This document shows, piece by piece, positions 46,829-57,247 of a stretch of DNA of 64,000 nucleotides. Position 1 is the stretch's first letter; each line of letters begins with the position of its first letter. A program made the position numbers and the translations under genes. The stretch is taken from assembly GCF_001653455.1 (NCBI RefSeq), contig NZ_CP011486.1, positions 620,001 to 684,000 of the forward strand. Direction: 5' to 3'. This DNA comes from Helicobacter pylori (lineage in GTDB: Bacteria; Campylobacterota; Campylobacteria; Campylobacterales; Helicobacteraceae). The notes under the pieces were generated by a model. The model had not been told where the DNA came from. It was given only the letters and a program-made list of their open reading frames with translations, and did no database searches.

Positions 46829-47228
46829 ATGGGAAAATTACCGCTCCCGTTATAGCGAGCAGTTTCATTTGGATTTAATGGATAGCTTAAGCCATCATGG
46901 GGTGGTTAGGGGGTTGAATTTGAATGGTATTTGCTCCATGACGAATATTCCTGGTAAATTTGATGTGAGTGGGGATTTAGTGCATAAGATTTATTATAAC
47001 CCTGATTTAAGCCAAAAGGAGAAAAAAGACACTATTGATAGCTATTGCCAAAGCGATGCACTTAACACCTATTGGCTTTTTTTAAAATACGAAGTGTTGA
47101 AAGGGGCTTTAAATAAGGAACAATACCTTGGGTTACTGAGCGATTTTTTAGAAAAATTCCCTAAGGAAAAATCTTATTCAAGCGTGTTTATCAACGCTTT
47201 AGAAAAAGAAATTAGGGAGTTTGTTTAA
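46829..47228 (+). pseudogene. duplicated 3' end of the exonuclease gene
   Basis: This copy holds residues 140-271 of the exonuclease at 43773 (WENYRSRYSEQFHLDLMDSL onward), still in frame and ending in a stop (TTTGTTTAA). The 5' half is absent, so it cannot encode an active nuclease. The first DEDD acids are missing, and one Val is changed to Ala beside the last catalytic Asp (SDALNTYW). It is the right-hand copy of the long target duplication. An ATG within it at 46869-region (MDLMDSL) could start a 119-residue peptide, but no function is expected. Confidence 0.9.
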
Positions 47229-47531
47229 CCCTCTATTAAACCCCTATTAAAACCTTATAGGCATTTATGCCAACTTGCACGCTAATAAAACTTTTAATCT
47301 ATAATAAATAATTTAGTCTAAAAGCTAATAATTTATATTTTTAAACCAATCTGTATTGAATGTAAAAAATTGTGCAACAATCATTGAACGATAAGAATAA
47401 TATTTTTGTGAAAAAAATAAACGGATCGCCCTTAATCCAAAATAAAACCTAAAACAAAATCAAACCTGTTAGGGTGTCAATCACCTAAAAGTGATACCAT
47501 GAACTGAGTAAATCAACTTAAAGGCAAAGAC
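47229..47531. other. 303-base gap before the ketone genes
   Basis: No gene is visible. The left part is AT-rich with short runs (AATAATTTATATTT). Near 47480 TCACctaaaaGTGA forms a small hairpin about 40 bases before fadA, perhaps an operator or leader structure. The site AAAGGC precedes the fadA ATG. A clear -10 was not found with confidence. Confidence 0.5.
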
Positions 47532-48707
47532 ATGAATGAAGTGGTTATAGTGGCGGCAAAGCGTAGTGCTGTAGGGAGTTTTTTAGGCTCTCTAAAAAAT
47601 GTGAGCGCTAGAGAAATGGGCGTTAGCGTGCTTAAAGACGCTTTGAAGGCGAGCGGACTTGAGCCAAATGATGTAGATTCTGTCATTTTAGGCAATGTTT
47701 TAGGCGCTGGTTTGGGTCAAAATATCGCCAGACAGATCCAACTAGACGCTGGCATCCCTAATGATCGGCATGCTTTTAGCGTTAATATGGTTTGCGGATC
47801 GTCCTTGAAAGCCATTCAGTTAGCGCATGATAGCATTGTGCTTGGGCGCGATGAAGTGGTGGTGTGCGGTGGCGTGGAGAACATGAGTGCAGCGCCTTAT
47901 TTGTCGTTTGACATGCGAGAGGGAAAGAGAATGGGGAATGCAAACATGATAGACTCCATGATACATGACGGGCTATGGGATGCGTTCAATGATTACCACA
48001 TGGGGATCACCGCAGACAATATCGCTAAAGCATACCACATAAGCCGAGAAGAACAAGACGCGTTCGCGCTCCAATCGCAACTCAAAGCAAGAGCCGCTAT
48101 CAATGCAGGGAAATTCCAAGAAGAAATCACTCCCATTGAAATAGCGAGTAAAAAAGGCACGATTGTTTTCAAAGAAGACGAATACCCTAGAGAAACGACG
48201 CTAGAATCCCTTGCAAAGCTCAAACCTGCTTTCCAAAAAGACGGATCGGTAACAGCAGGAAATTCATCAGGGATCAATGATGGCGCTAGCGTAGTGGTTT
48301 TATGCAGCGCCAAAAAAGCGCAAGAGTTAGGGCTAAAAGTCATGGCCACTATCAAGGGGTTTGGTTTGGGCGGTTGCAGTCCAGATATAATGGGTATATG
48401 CCCAAGCATTGCGATTAAAAACAACCTTAAAAATGTCAAAATGAACATCAACGACATCAATCTTTTTGAACTCAATGAAGCTTTCGCCGCGCAAAGTATA
48501 GCCGTGTTAAAAGAGCTTGAACTCAACCCCAATATCGTGAATGTGAATGGCGGCGCGATAGCGATTGGCCATCCTATTGGAGCGAGCGGCGCTAGGATAT
48601 TGGTTACCCTTTTGCATGAAATGAAGCGAAATGGGCATGGCGTGGGTTGCGCGTCGTTGTGCGTGGGTGGCGGGCAAGGAATATCAGTGGTAGTTGAACA
48701 AAAATAA
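47532..48707 (+). CDS. atoB: acetyl-CoA acetyltransferase (thiolase)
   Basis: Cleaves acetoacetyl-CoA with CoA into two acetyl-CoA. The 391-residue thiolase has Cys88 in [12 protein letters not shown], His in [11 protein letters not shown], and His and Cys in [11 protein letters not shown] and CVGGGQGIS. Length and motifs are those of the biosynthetic/degradative short-chain thiolases. It is also named fadA in H. pylori. It heads the gene group with scoA, scoB and atoE, sharing short gaps. Confidence 0.95.
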   Translation: MNEVVIVAAKRSAVGSFLGSLKNVSAREMGVSVLKDALKASGLEPNDVDSVILGNVLGAGLGQNIARQIQLDAGIPNDRHAFSVNMVCGSSLKAIQLAHDSIVLGRDEVVVCGGVENMSAAPYLSFDMREGKRMGNANMIDSMIHDGLWDAFNDYHMGITADNIAKAYHISREEQDAFALQSQLKARAAINAGKFQEEITPIEIASKKGTIVFKEDEYPRETTLESLAKLKPAFQKDGSVTAGNSSGINDGASVVVLCSAKKAQELGLKVMATIKGFGLGGCSPDIMGICPSIAIKNNLKNVKMNINDINLFELNEAFAAQSIAVLKELELNPNIVNVNGGAIAIGHPIGASGARILVTLLHEMKRNGHGVGCASLCVGGGQGISVVVEQK

Positions 48708-48717
48708 GGAGAATGAG

Positions 48718-49416
48718 ATGAATAAGGTTATAACGGATTTAGACAAAGGGTTGAGTGGCTTAAAAGATGGGGATACCATTTTAGTGGGTGGTTTTGGGTT
48801 GTGCGGGATACCTGAATACGCCATTAATTATATTTATAAAAAAGGCATCAAAGATTTGATTGTGGTGAGCAATAATTGCGGTGTTGATGACTTTGGGCTG
48901 GGCATTCTTTTAGAAAAAAAACAGATTAAAAAGATTATCGCTTCGTATGTGGGGGAGAATAAGATTTTTGAATCACAAATGCTGAACGGAGAAATTGAAG
49001 TCGTTTTGACCCCACAAGGCACGCTCGCTGAAAATCTGCGCGCTGGAGGGGCTGGGATACCCGCTTACTACACCCCAACCGGTGTTGGGACTCTGATCGC
49101 TCAAGGCAAGGAATCAAGGGAGTTTAACGGCAAAGAATATATTTTAGAAAGAGCGATAACAGGCGATTATGGGCTTATTAAAGCTTATAAAAGCGACACT
49201 CTTGGGAATTTGGTGTTTAGAAAAACGGCTAGGAATTTCAACCCCTTGTGCGCGATGGCGTCAAAAATATGCATCGCTGAAGTGGAAGAAATCGTTCCGG
49301 CTGGGGAGTTAGACCCCGATGAAATACACTTGCCAGGAATTTATGTGCAACACATTTATAAAGGCGAGAAATTTGAAAAACGCATAGAAAAAATCACCAC
49401 AAGGAGTGCGAAATGA
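48718..49416 (+). CDS. scoA: succinyl-CoA:3-ketoacid CoA-transferase subunit A
   Basis: With ScoB it moves CoA from succinyl-CoA to acetoacetate. The 232-residue subunit has [11 protein letters not shown] near the N-terminus and [12 protein letters not shown], both CoA-transferase A signatures. The ATG at 48718 is used because AAGGAG lies six bases before it. The frame is open to 48694, which overlaps the thiolase. Its end overlaps scoB by four bases. Confidence 0.95.
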   Translation: MNKVITDLDKGLSGLKDGDTILVGGFGLCGIPEYAINYIYKKGIKDLIVVSNNCGVDDFGLGILLEKKQIKKIIASYVGENKIFESQMLNGEIEVVLTPQGTLAENLRAGGAGIPAYYTPTGVGTLIAQGKESREFNGKEYILERAITGDYGLIKAYKSDTLGNLVFRKTARNFNPLCAMASKICIAEVEEIVPAGELDPDEIHLPGIYVQHIYKGEKFEKRIEKITTRSAK

Positions 49417-50036
49417 GAGAGGCTATCATTAAAAGAGCGGCAAAAGAATTAAAAGAGGGCATGTATGTGAATTTAGGGATAGGTTTGCCCACGCTGGTGG
49501 CTAATGAAGTGAGTGGGATGAATATCGTATTCCAAAGCGAGAACGGGTTGTTAGGGATTGGCGCTTACCCTTTAGAAGGGGGCGTTGATGCAGATCTTAT
49601 CAATGCAGGAAAAGAAACCATAACCGTGGTGCCGGGCGCTTCGTTTTTCAATAGTGCAGATTCGTTTGCCATGATTCGTGGGGGGCATATTGATCTAGCG
49701 ATTTTAGGGGGCATGGAAGTCTCGCAAAATGGGGATTTAGCGAATTGGATGATCCCTAAAAAACTCATAAAAGGCATGGGAGGGGCTATGGATCTTGTGC
49801 ATGGCGCTAAGAAAGTGATTGTCATCATGGAGCATTGCAACAAATACGGGGAATCTAAAGTGAAAAAAGAATGCTCATTGCCTTTAACGGGAAAAGGCGT
49901 GGTGCATCAATTGATAACGGATTTAGCGGTGTTTGAGTTTTCCAATAACGCCATGAGATTAGTGGAATTGCAAGAGGGGGTGAGCGTTGATCAAGTTAAG
50001 GAAAAGACAGAAGCTGAATTTGAAGTGCACTTGTAG
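49413..50036 (+). CDS. scoB: succinyl-CoA:3-ketoacid CoA-transferase subunit B
   Basis: The 207-residue subunit holds the catalytic Glu43 in SENGLLGIG, the Glu that becomes a thioester, as in other family I CoA-transferases. [12 protein letters not shown] is the CoA-binding start, and FSFVHGAK-like [12 protein letters not shown] is present. The ATG overlaps scoA (ATGA), so translation is coupled for equal subunits. Downstream is the transporter gene. Confidence 0.95.
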   Translation: MREAIIKRAAKELKEGMYVNLGIGLPTLVANEVSGMNIVFQSENGLLGIGAYPLEGGVDADLINAGKETITVVPGASFFNSADSFAMIRGGHIDLAILGGMEVSQNGDLANWMIPKKLIKGMGGAMDLVHGAKKVIVIMEHCNKYGESKVKKECSLPLTGKGVVHQLITDLAVFEFSNNAMRLVELQEGVSVDQVKEKTEAEFEVHL

Positions 50037-50054
50037 TTTATAAAAGGGGTGTTT

Positions 50055-51419
50055 ATGTTTTTATTAAGGCATTTGACTTCAGCGTGCGTGTTTTTGGCTT
50101 CTAAATGCTTGCCGGACTCCTTTGTTTTAGTGACTCTTCTATCGTTCATTGTGTTTGTTCTTGTTTATTGTTTGACAGGGCAAGATGCATCGTCTGTGAT
50201 TTCTAGCTGGGGGAATGGCGCTTGGACGCTTTTAGGCTTTTCTATGCAAATGGCTCTTATTTTGGTGCTAGGTCAGGCTTTGGCTAGCGCTAAATTGGTC
50301 CAAAAACTCTTAAAATATCTGGCGTCTTTACCGAAAGGGTATTATACGGCTCTATTGTTGGTTACTTTTTTATCGTTAATCGCTAATTGGATCAATTGGG
50401 GTTTTGGCTTGGTGATTAGCGCGATTTTTGCAAAAGAGATCGCTAAAAATGTTAAAGGGGTGGATTACAGACTGCTTATCGCTAGCGCTTATTCGGGTTT
50501 TGTGATCTGGCATGGCGGTTTGTCAGGCTCAATCCCTTTAAGCGTTGCGACCCAAAATGAGAATTTGTCTAAAATCAGCGCTGGGGTGATTGAAAAGGCT
50601 ATCCCCATTAGCGAAACGATTTTTTCCGCTTATAATTTGATCATTATAGGGATCATTCTTATAGGGTTACCCTTTTTAATGGCAATAATCCACCCTAAAA
50701 AAGAGGAGATTGTTGAGATTGATGCAAAGCTTTTAAAAGATGAGTACAAAGAGATTGAACTCATTGATCACCAAAAAGACAAAACGATTGCGCATTTTTT
50801 GGAAAACAGTGCCTTGCTTTCTTATCTTTTGGTTTTTTTGGGTTTTGGGTATCTTGGTGTTTATTTTTTTAAAGGGGGAGGGATTAGTTTAAACATTGTC
50901 AATACGATCTTCCTTTTTTTAGGCATTTTGCTCCATAAAACCCCTTTAGCTTATGTGAAAGCGATTAACCATTCCACTAGGAGCGTGGCGGGGATTTTGC
51001 TCCAATTCCCTTTTTATGCTGGGATTATGGGAATGATGGCAGGGCATAGTGAAGGGGGGCATTCTTTAGCGCAAATGCTTTCTTTAGCGTTCACGCACAT
51101 CGCTAATGAAAAAACTTTCGCGCTCATGACTTTTTTGAGCGCAGGGATTGTCAATATTTTCATCCCGTCTGGTGGGGGGCAATGGGCGATTCAAGCTCCT
51201 ATCATGCTCCCTGCAGGGCAAAGTTTGGGGGTGGATCCGGGCGTGGTTTCTATGGCTATCGCTTGGGGGGACGCTTGGACGAATATGATACAGCCTTTTT
51301 GGGCTTTGCCTGCATTAGCGATCGCTGGTTTGGGCGCTAAAGACATTATGGGGTATTGCGTTTTGACTTTAATTTTTGTAGGCTTAGTCGTGTGTGGGGT
51401 GTTTTATTTTTTAGTGTGA
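50055..51419 (+). CDS. atoE: short-chain fatty acid/acetoacetate transporter
   Basis: A 454-residue polytopic inner-membrane protein with about 12 hydrophobic segments of the AtoE family. Conserved stretches are NWGFGLVISAIFAKEIAK, WHGGLSGSIPLSVAT and FIPSGGGQWAIQAPI. The ATG at 50055 has AAAGGGG seven bases before; GTG at 50049 is an alternative. It probably brings in short-chain acids such as acetoacetate for the CoA-transferase encoded just before. Confidence 0.93.
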   Translation: MFLLRHLTSACVFLASKCLPDSFVLVTLLSFIVFVLVYCLTGQDASSVISSWGNGAWTLLGFSMQMALILVLGQALASAKLVQKLLKYLASLPKGYYTALLLVTFLSLIANWINWGFGLVISAIFAKEIAKNVKGVDYRLLIASAYSGFVIWHGGLSGSIPLSVATQNENLSKISAGVIEKAIPISETIFSAYNLIIIGIILIGLPFLMAIIHPKKEEIVEIDAKLLKDEYKEIELIDHQKDKTIAHFLENSALLSYLLVFLGFGYLGVYFFKGGGISLNIVNTIFLFLGILLHKTPLAYVKAINHSTRSVAGILLQFPFYAGIMGMMAGHSEGGHSLAQMLSLAFTHIANEKTFALMTFLSAGIVNIFIPSGGGQWAIQAPIMLPAGQSLGVDPGVVSMAIAWGDAWTNMIQPFWALPALAIAGLGAKDIMGYCVLTLIFVGLVVCGVFYFLV

Positions 51420-51510
51420 GTTTTTTATCTAAACCCGCACTCTTTGAAATGGCGTGAAAAGTTTTTTCTTTTTATTCCTTAAACGCTCCTATAATTAAGG
51501 CTTATTTCGT

Positions 51511-51516
51511 TACAAT
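51511..51516 (+). promoter_or_regulatory. -10 element for lpxR
   Basis: TACAAT lies 28 bases before the TTG start at 51544, with CAAGGAAG between. TATAAT at 51490-51495 is a second candidate. The gap after atoE therefore contains a separate promoter, so lpxR need not be read from the ketone operon. Confidence 0.45.
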
Positions 51517-51543
51517 AACCCTATCACCCATCAAGGAAGTGTT

Positions 51544-52545
51544 TTGTTTTTCAAATTTATTTTATGTTTATTGTTAGGAATGTTTGCATGGGCAAAAGAG
51601 GATATTCCCACCCCATTAACGCCCTCTAAACGCTATTCTATCAATATAATGACTGAAAATGATGGCTATATCAATCCTTATATTGATGAGTATTACACGG
51701 CAGGCAATCAAATAGGCTTTTCTACTAAAGAATTTGATTTTTCTAAAAATAAAGCGATGAAATGGACTTCGTATTTAGGATTTTTTAACAAAAGCCCTAG
51801 GGTTACTCGTTTTGGCATTTCTCTCGCTCAAGACATGTACACCCCCTCACTTGAAAACAGAAAATTAGTGCATTTGCATGACAACCACCCTTATGGGGGG
51901 TATTTACGGGTGAATTTGAATGTGTATAACCGCCATAAAACTTTCATGGAATTGTTCACGCTTTCTTTAGGCACAACAGGGCAAGATTCTCTAGCCGCCC
52001 AAACACAGCGTCTTATCCACAAATGGGGCCATGACCCCCAATTTTATGGCTGGAACACACAGCTCAAAAACGAATTTATTTTTGAATTGCATTACCAATT
52101 GCTTAAAAAAGTCCCTCTTTTAAAGACTCGTTTTTTTTCTATGGAGTTAATGCCTGGGTTTAATGTGGAGCTGGGCAATGCGAGGGATTATTTCCAACTA
52201 GGCTCGCTCTTTAGGGCTGGGTATAACTTGGACGCTGATTACGGTGTCAATAAGGTCAATACCGCTTTTGATGGGGGCATGCCTTATAGCGATAAGTTTT
52301 CCATCTATTTTTTTGTAGGGGCTTTTGGGCGCTTCCAACCCCTTAATATTTTCATTCAAGGCAATAGCCCTGAAACTAGGGGGATTGCCAACTTAGAATA
52401 CTTTGTTTATGCTAGCGAAATAGGAGCGGCTATGATGTGGCGTAGCCTTAGGGTGGCTTTTACGATCACCGATATTAGTAAAACTTTCCAATCCCAACCT
52501 AAGCACCATCAAATCGGCACCTTAGAATTGAATTTCGCCTTTTGA
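51544..52545 (+). CDS. lpxR: lipid A 3'-O-deacylase
   Basis: LpxR is an outer-membrane hydrolase that removes the 3'-linked acyl chains of lipid A, giving the tetra-acylated form of H. pylori. The 333-residue protein has a signal peptide (FFKFILCLLLGMFAWA). Motifs are NIMTENDGYINPYIDEYYTAGNQ with the Asn/Asp pair, NHPYGGYLRVNLNV, and TQRLIHKWGHDPQFYGWNTQL with the catalytic His region, ending in a Phe (LELNFAF). The start is TTG. Lying between ketone genes, it is functionally unrelated to them. The identity with HP0694 is from memory. Confidence 0.85.
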   Translation: MFFKFILCLLLGMFAWAKEDIPTPLTPSKRYSINIMTENDGYINPYIDEYYTAGNQIGFSTKEFDFSKNKAMKWTSYLGFFNKSPRVTRFGISLAQDMYTPSLENRKLVHLHDNHPYGGYLRVNLNVYNRHKTFMELFTLSLGTTGQDSLAAQTQRLIHKWGHDPQFYGWNTQLKNEFIFELHYQLLKKVPLLKTRFFSMELMPGFNVELGNARDYFQLGSLFRAGYNLDADYGVNKVNTAFDGGMPYSDKFSIYFFVGAFGRFQPLNIFIQGNSPETRGIANLEYFVYASEIGAAMMWRSLRVAFTITDISKTFQSQPKHHQIGTLELNFAF

Positions 52546-52716
52546 TTTGATATAAATTTAATTTTTTCTTTTTATTTGATACTTTTTAGCGGTTTTGATG
52601 GGTATTATTGGCGTTTATGGAGCGATTTTATTACTATTATTCACTTTACAATACTAAATTTTCACATTGTCATTGATTAATTTTGAAATAAACGATTTCC
52701 ATTTTAAATTCTGTCC

Positions 52717-52722
52717 TATACT
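52717..52722 (+). promoter_or_regulatory. -10 element for acxABC
   Basis: TATACT lies 47 bases before the acxA ATG within a 223-base gap that follows lpxR and is AT-rich. AAAGGAG precedes the ATG. No known operator was recognised; regulation is unassigned. Confidence 0.4.
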
Positions 52723-52768
52723 TCTAATAGGTTGCCTTGAGCAACACTTTAATACAAAGGAGTAGAAT

Positions 52769-54910
52769 ATGAAAGACGCAAGAGTTCAGGTGATGGGTAT
52801 TGATGCCGGTGGCACCATGACGGACACATTTTTTGTTAAAGAAAATGGTAGTTTCGTAGTTGGTAAAGCCCAAAGCAACCCAGAAGATGAGAGCTTAGCT
52901 ATTTATAATAGCTCGCAAGACGCTTTATCGCATTGGAAATCAGATGTCAGTAAGGTTTATCCAGAGTTGCTCACTTGTGTGTATTCAGGCACGGCGATGC
53001 TCAATCGGGTCGTGCAAAGAAGAGGTATGGAAGTGGGTCTGATTTGCAATAAGGGTTTTGAGCAAATGCATTCTATGGGTAGGGCGTTGCAATCTTACCT
53101 TGGGTATGCACTAGAAGAAAGGCTTCATATTAACACGCACAAATATGATGATCCGCTGATCCCTTTAAAAAGGATTAGAGGCGTTACAGAAAGAACCGAT
53201 GTCAAGGGGCAAGTGGTTATTCCGGTGCGTTCAGAAGATGTTGAAATTGCTGTTAAGGAGCTTGTAGAAGCGGGTGCAAAAGCTATTGTCATTTGCTTGT
53301 TGCAATCTCATAAAAACGCTGAAAGCGAGCGGATCGTTAGAGATATTGCACTCAAAGAGCTTGAAAAATTGGGTAAAAATATCCCTGTATTCGCTTCTGT
53401 GGATTACTACCCTCAAAGAAAAGAAAGCCACAGAATGAACACCACCATTTTAGAAGCTTATGCGGCTGAACCAAGCAGGCAAACTCTCTCTAAAGTCAGC
53501 AACCGCTTCAAAGAGCATGGCGCTAAATTTGATCTTCGTGTGATGGCAACGCATGGAGGCACCATTAGTTGGAAAGCTAAAGAGCTCGCTAGGACGATTG
53601 TGAGCGGTCCTATTGGAGGGGTGATTGGATCTAAACTGCTGGGCGAAACGCTTGGCTATGACAATATCGCATGCAGTGATATTGGCGGCACGAGCTTTGA
53701 TATGGCGCTTATTGTTAAGAGCAATTTTAATATCGCTTCTGACCCTGATATGGCACGCCTTGTCCTCTCTCTACCGCTTGTGGCTATGGATTCTGTTGGT
53801 GCAGGTGCAGGGAGCTTTGTGCGTATTGATCCGCACAGCCGATCAGTCAAACTAGGGCCTGATAGTGCGGGGTATAGAGTTGGCACTTGTTGGAAAGACA
53901 GCGGATTGGATACGGTTTCGGTGACAGATTGTCACATTGTTTTAGGCTATTTGAATCCGGATAATTTCTTAGGCGGTTTAATCAAATTAGATGTGGAAAG
54001 GGCTAAAAAACACATTAAAGAGCAAATCGCTGATCCGCTAGGCATTAGCGTAGAAGATGCGGCTGCGGGTGTGATTGAGTTGCTTGATTTGGAGCTTAAA
54101 GAATACTTGCGATCCAATATTAGCGCTAAAGGGTATAGTCCGTCTGATTTTGTGTGTTTTTCATATGGTGGTGCAGGGCCTGTGCATACCTATGGCTATA
54201 CAGAAGGTTTAGGGTTTAAGGATGTGGTAGTGCCTGCGTGGGCGGCTGGGTTTAGCGCTTTTGGTTGCGCTTGTGCTGATTTTGAATACAGATACGACAA
54301 GAGCGTTGATATAGCCATTCCGCAGTATTCTTCAGACGAGTCAAAAAAAGAAGCATGCAAAATTATTCAAGATGCATGGGATGAATTGACTTTAAAAGTG
54401 ATTGAAGAATTTAAAATCAATGGATTTTCTCAAAAAGATGTGATTTTAAGACCTGGATACCGGATGCAGTATATGGGGCAGTTGAATGATTTAGAAATCA
54501 CTTCTCCTGTATCAAAGGCTCAAAGCGTGGCTGATTGGGAAGAGATAGTCAAAGAATATGAAAAAACCTACGCTCGGGTTTATTCTGAATCCGCTTGTTC
54601 TCCAGAGCTTGGCTTTAGTGTGACTGGGGTAATTATGCGTGGGGTTGTGGCTACACAAAAACCTGTGATTCCGGTTGAAAAAGAGCATGGTGCTACACCT
54701 TCAAAAGAAGCCAAAATAGGCGTTAGGAAATTCTATCGCCATAAGAAATGGGTGGATGCAGATGTGTGGCAAATGGAAAAATTACTGCCTGGAAATGAAG
54801 TGATAGGACCTGCGATCATAGAATCAGATGCAACCACATTCGTGGTACCCAAAGGCTTTGCGACAAAGTTAGACAAACACCGATTGTTCCACTTGAAAGA
54901 AATTAAATAA
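52769..54910 (+). CDS. acxA: acetone carboxylase, hydantoinase/ATPase-type subunit
   Basis: The 713-residue subunit has GIDAGGTMTDTFFV at 10-23 and CSDIGGTSFDMALIV, the phosphate-binding loops of the hydantoinase A/ASKHA fold. CFSYGGAGPVHTYGY is also conserved. With acxB and acxC it carboxylates acetone to acetoacetate using ATP, in the cytoplasm. Length matches AcxA (about 717). Older annotation calls it hyuA. RBS and operon order are clear, and the gap to acxB is 11 bases. Confidence 0.93.
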   Translation: MKDARVQVMGIDAGGTMTDTFFVKENGSFVVGKAQSNPEDESLAIYNSSQDALSHWKSDVSKVYPELLTCVYSGTAMLNRVVQRRGMEVGLICNKGFEQMHSMGRALQSYLGYALEERLHINTHKYDDPLIPLKRIRGVTERTDVKGQVVIPVRSEDVEIAVKELVEAGAKAIVICLLQSHKNAESERIVRDIALKELEKLGKNIPVFASVDYYPQRKESHRMNTTILEAYAAEPSRQTLSKVSNRFKEHGAKFDLRVMATHGGTISWKAKELARTIVSGPIGGVIGSKLLGETLGYDNIACSDIGGTSFDMALIVKSNFNIASDPDMARLVLSLPLVAMDSVGAGAGSFVRIDPHSRSVKLGPDSAGYRVGTCWKDSGLDTVSVTDCHIVLGYLNPDNFLGGLIKLDVERAKKHIKEQIADPLGISVEDAAAGVIELLDLELKEYLRSNISAKGYSPSDFVCFSYGGAGPVHTYGYTEGLGFKDVVVPAWAAGFSAFGCACADFEYRYDKSVDIAIPQYSSDESKKEACKIIQDAWDELTLKVIEEFKINGFSQKDVILRPGYRMQYMGQLNDLEITSPVSKAQSVADWEEIVKEYEKTYARVYSESACSPELGFSVTGVIMRGVVATQKPVIPVEKEHGATPSKEAKIGVRKFYRHKKWVDADVWQMEKLLPGNEVIGPAIIESDATTFVVPKGFATKLDKHRLFHLKEIK

Positions 54911-54921
54911 AGGAGTTCCAA

Positions 54922-57219
54922 ATGGCAAATTTATTGAAAAACGGCAAAACTTTAAAACAAGCTAGAGATGAAATCCTAGCCAGGACAGAAAAAACAGGTT
55001 ATTATAATGGGCTTGAAAAATTAGAGTTCAAAGAAAGCGATCCGATCGGTTATGAAAAAATGTTTTCTAAATTGAGAGGCGGTATCGTGCATGCTAGAGA
55101 AACAGCCAAAAGGATTGCTGCAAGCCCTATCGTTGAGCAAGAGGGGGAATTGTGCTTCACGCTTTATAACGCTGTGGGCGATAGCGTGCTGACTTCTACG
55201 GGTATCATTATCCATGTGGGTACTATGGGATCGGCTATCAAATACATGGTAGAGAATGATTGGGAAGATAACCCCGGCATCAATGATAAGGATATTTTCA
55301 CCAATAATGACTGCGCGATTGGGAATGTGCACCCATGCGATATTATGACCCTTGTGCCTATTTTTCACGATGAAAAATTGATTGGGTGGGTAGGTGGCGT
55401 TACGCATGTGATCGATACCGGATCCGTTACTCCAGGATCGATGAGCACCGGACAGGTTCAAAGATTTGGGGATGGATACATGATCACTTGCCGTAAGACA
55501 GGGGCGAATGATGAGAGTTTTAAAGACTGGTTGCATGAATCCCAAAGATCAGTAAGAACGCCTAAATATTGGATTTTGGATGAAAGGACTAGGATTGCAG
55601 GATGCCATATGATTAGGGATCTTGTGATGGAAGTGATTAAAGAAGATGGCATTGATTCTTACATGCGATTCATTGATGAGGTGATTGAAGAAGGAAGAAG
55701 AGGCCTTATTTCTAGGATCAAATCCATGACCATACCGGGCAAGTATAGAAAAGTAGCGTTTGTGGATGTGCCTTATGCACATAAGGATATTGGCGTGTGC
55801 TCTGAGTTTGCTAAATTAGACACAATCATGCATTCTCCGGTAGAAATCACTATCAACAAGGACGCTACATGGAAATTAGACTTTGATGGTGCGTCTAGGT
55901 GGGGGTGGCACTCTTTTAATTGCAATCAAGTGTCCTTTACTAGCGGTATTTGGGTAATGATGACTCAAACATTGATCCCCACTTCTCGCATCAATGATGG
56001 CGCTTATTTTGCAACTCAATTCAGACTCAAAAAAGGGACTTGGATGAATCCAGATGATAGGCGCACCGGGCATGCTTATGCATGGCACTTCTTGGTATCC
56101 GGCTGGAGTGCTTTGTGGAGAGGCTTGTCTCAAGCGTATTACAGCCGAGGGTATTTAGAAGAGGTCAATTCTGGAAACGCTAACACTTCCAATTGGTTGC
56201 AAGGCGGTGGTATCAACCAGGATGGAGAAATCCATGCGGTGAATAGCTTTGAAACGAGTTCTTGTGGGACCGGTGCTTGTGCAATTAAAGATGGCTTGAA
56301 CCATGCGGCAGCTATTTGGAATCCAGAAGGCGATATGGGCGATGTTGAAATTTGGGAAATGGCAGAGCCTCTTCTTTATTTAGGCAGGAATGTCAAGGCC
56401 AATACCGGTGGGTATGGGAAATATCGAGGCGGTAATGGGTTTGAAACCTTAAGAATGGTGTGGGGTGCGCATGATTGGACCATGTTCTTTATGGGTAATG
56501 GCTATATGAATAGCGATTGGGGTATGATGGGGGGCTATCCAGCAGCTAGTGGCTATAGGTTTGAAGCGCACAACACCGATTTAGAAAACAGGATTAAAAA
56601 TAACGCCAGCTTGCCTTTGGGCGGTGATTTTAACCCGACTGATCGAGATTATGAAAAGCATATTTCTCATGCGTCTCAAGTCAAAAGGGATAAGCAATGC
56701 ATCACCACAGAAAATTGCTTTGACAATTATGACTTGTATTTGAACTACATCAAAGGCGGTCCTGGATTTGGCGATCCGATTGAAAGGGATTTGAATGCTA
56801 TTTTAGAAGATCTAAACAGCAAACAGCTATTGCCAGAATACGCTTACAAGGTTTATGGTGCGGTTGTGAGTCAAAATAAAGACGGCATTTGGGTAGGGGA
56901 TGAAACTAAAACGAAAGCCAGAAGAAAAGAAATTCTTGAAACCAGGAAGGCGAGATCCATACCGGTAAAACAATGGATGGAGCAAGAAAGAAACGCTATC
57001 CTTGAAAAAGAAGCTTCCAAACAGGTTAAACACATGTATGCGACTAGCTTTGATCTTTCGCCAAAGTTTTTGAGCGATTTTAAAAAATTCTGGAACTTGC
57101 CAAAGAGCTGGACTATGCAAGAAGATGAGCTTGGTGTATTCACCTATGGCTCTAAATACAGAATGGATTTGAGCAAATTGCCTGATGTACGTACGGTTGT
57201 GTTGGTTGATGAGAAATAA
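54922..57219 (+). CDS. acxB: acetone carboxylase, manganese-binding subunit
   Basis: The 765-residue subunit belongs to the hydantoinase B family. NNDCAIGNVHPCDIM holds His137 and Asp140, and GGVTHVIDTG holds His162; these are candidate metal ligands at the carboxylation site by comparison with acetone carboxylase. FEDW-like EHNDWE and EIWEMAEPLLYLGR are other conserved parts. The product is acetoacetate, which ScoAB uses. RBS AAAGGAG precedes the ATG, 11 bases after acxA. Confidence 0.93.
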   Translation: MANLLKNGKTLKQARDEILARTEKTGYYNGLEKLEFKESDPIGYEKMFSKLRGGIVHARETAKRIAASPIVEQEGELCFTLYNAVGDSVLTSTGIIIHVGTMGSAIKYMVENDWEDNPGINDKDIFTNNDCAIGNVHPCDIMTLVPIFHDEKLIGWVGGVTHVIDTGSVTPGSMSTGQVQRFGDGYMITCRKTGANDESFKDWLHESQRSVRTPKYWILDERTRIAGCHMIRDLVMEVIKEDGIDSYMRFIDEVIEEGRRGLISRIKSMTIPGKYRKVAFVDVPYAHKDIGVCSEFAKLDTIMHSPVEITINKDATWKLDFDGASRWGWHSFNCNQVSFTSGIWVMMTQTLIPTSRINDGAYFATQFRLKKGTWMNPDDRRTGHAYAWHFLVSGWSALWRGLSQAYYSRGYLEEVNSGNANTSNWLQGGGINQDGEIHAVNSFETSSCGTGACAIKDGLNHAAAIWNPEGDMGDVEIWEMAEPLLYLGRNVKANTGGYGKYRGGNGFETLRMVWGAHDWTMFFMGNGYMNSDWGMMGGYPAASGYRFEAHNTDLENRIKNNASLPLGGDFNPTDRDYEKHISHASQVKRDKQCITTENCFDNYDLYLNYIKGGPGFGDPIERDLNAILEDLNSKQLLPEYAYKVYGAVVSQNKDGIWVGDETKTKARRKEILETRKARSIPVKQWMEQERNAILEKEASKQVKHMYATSFDLSPKFLSDFKKFWNLPKSWTMQEDELGVFTYGSKYRMDLSKLPDVRTVVLVDEK

Positions 57220-57247
57220 GTTTTTAAAAAAATAAAGGAGAATGGTT

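Noticed and set aside
54920-57140. Several minus-strand reading frames across acxB
   Set aside because: They are shadows of a strongly coding plus-strand gene and have no ribosome sites or family matches.
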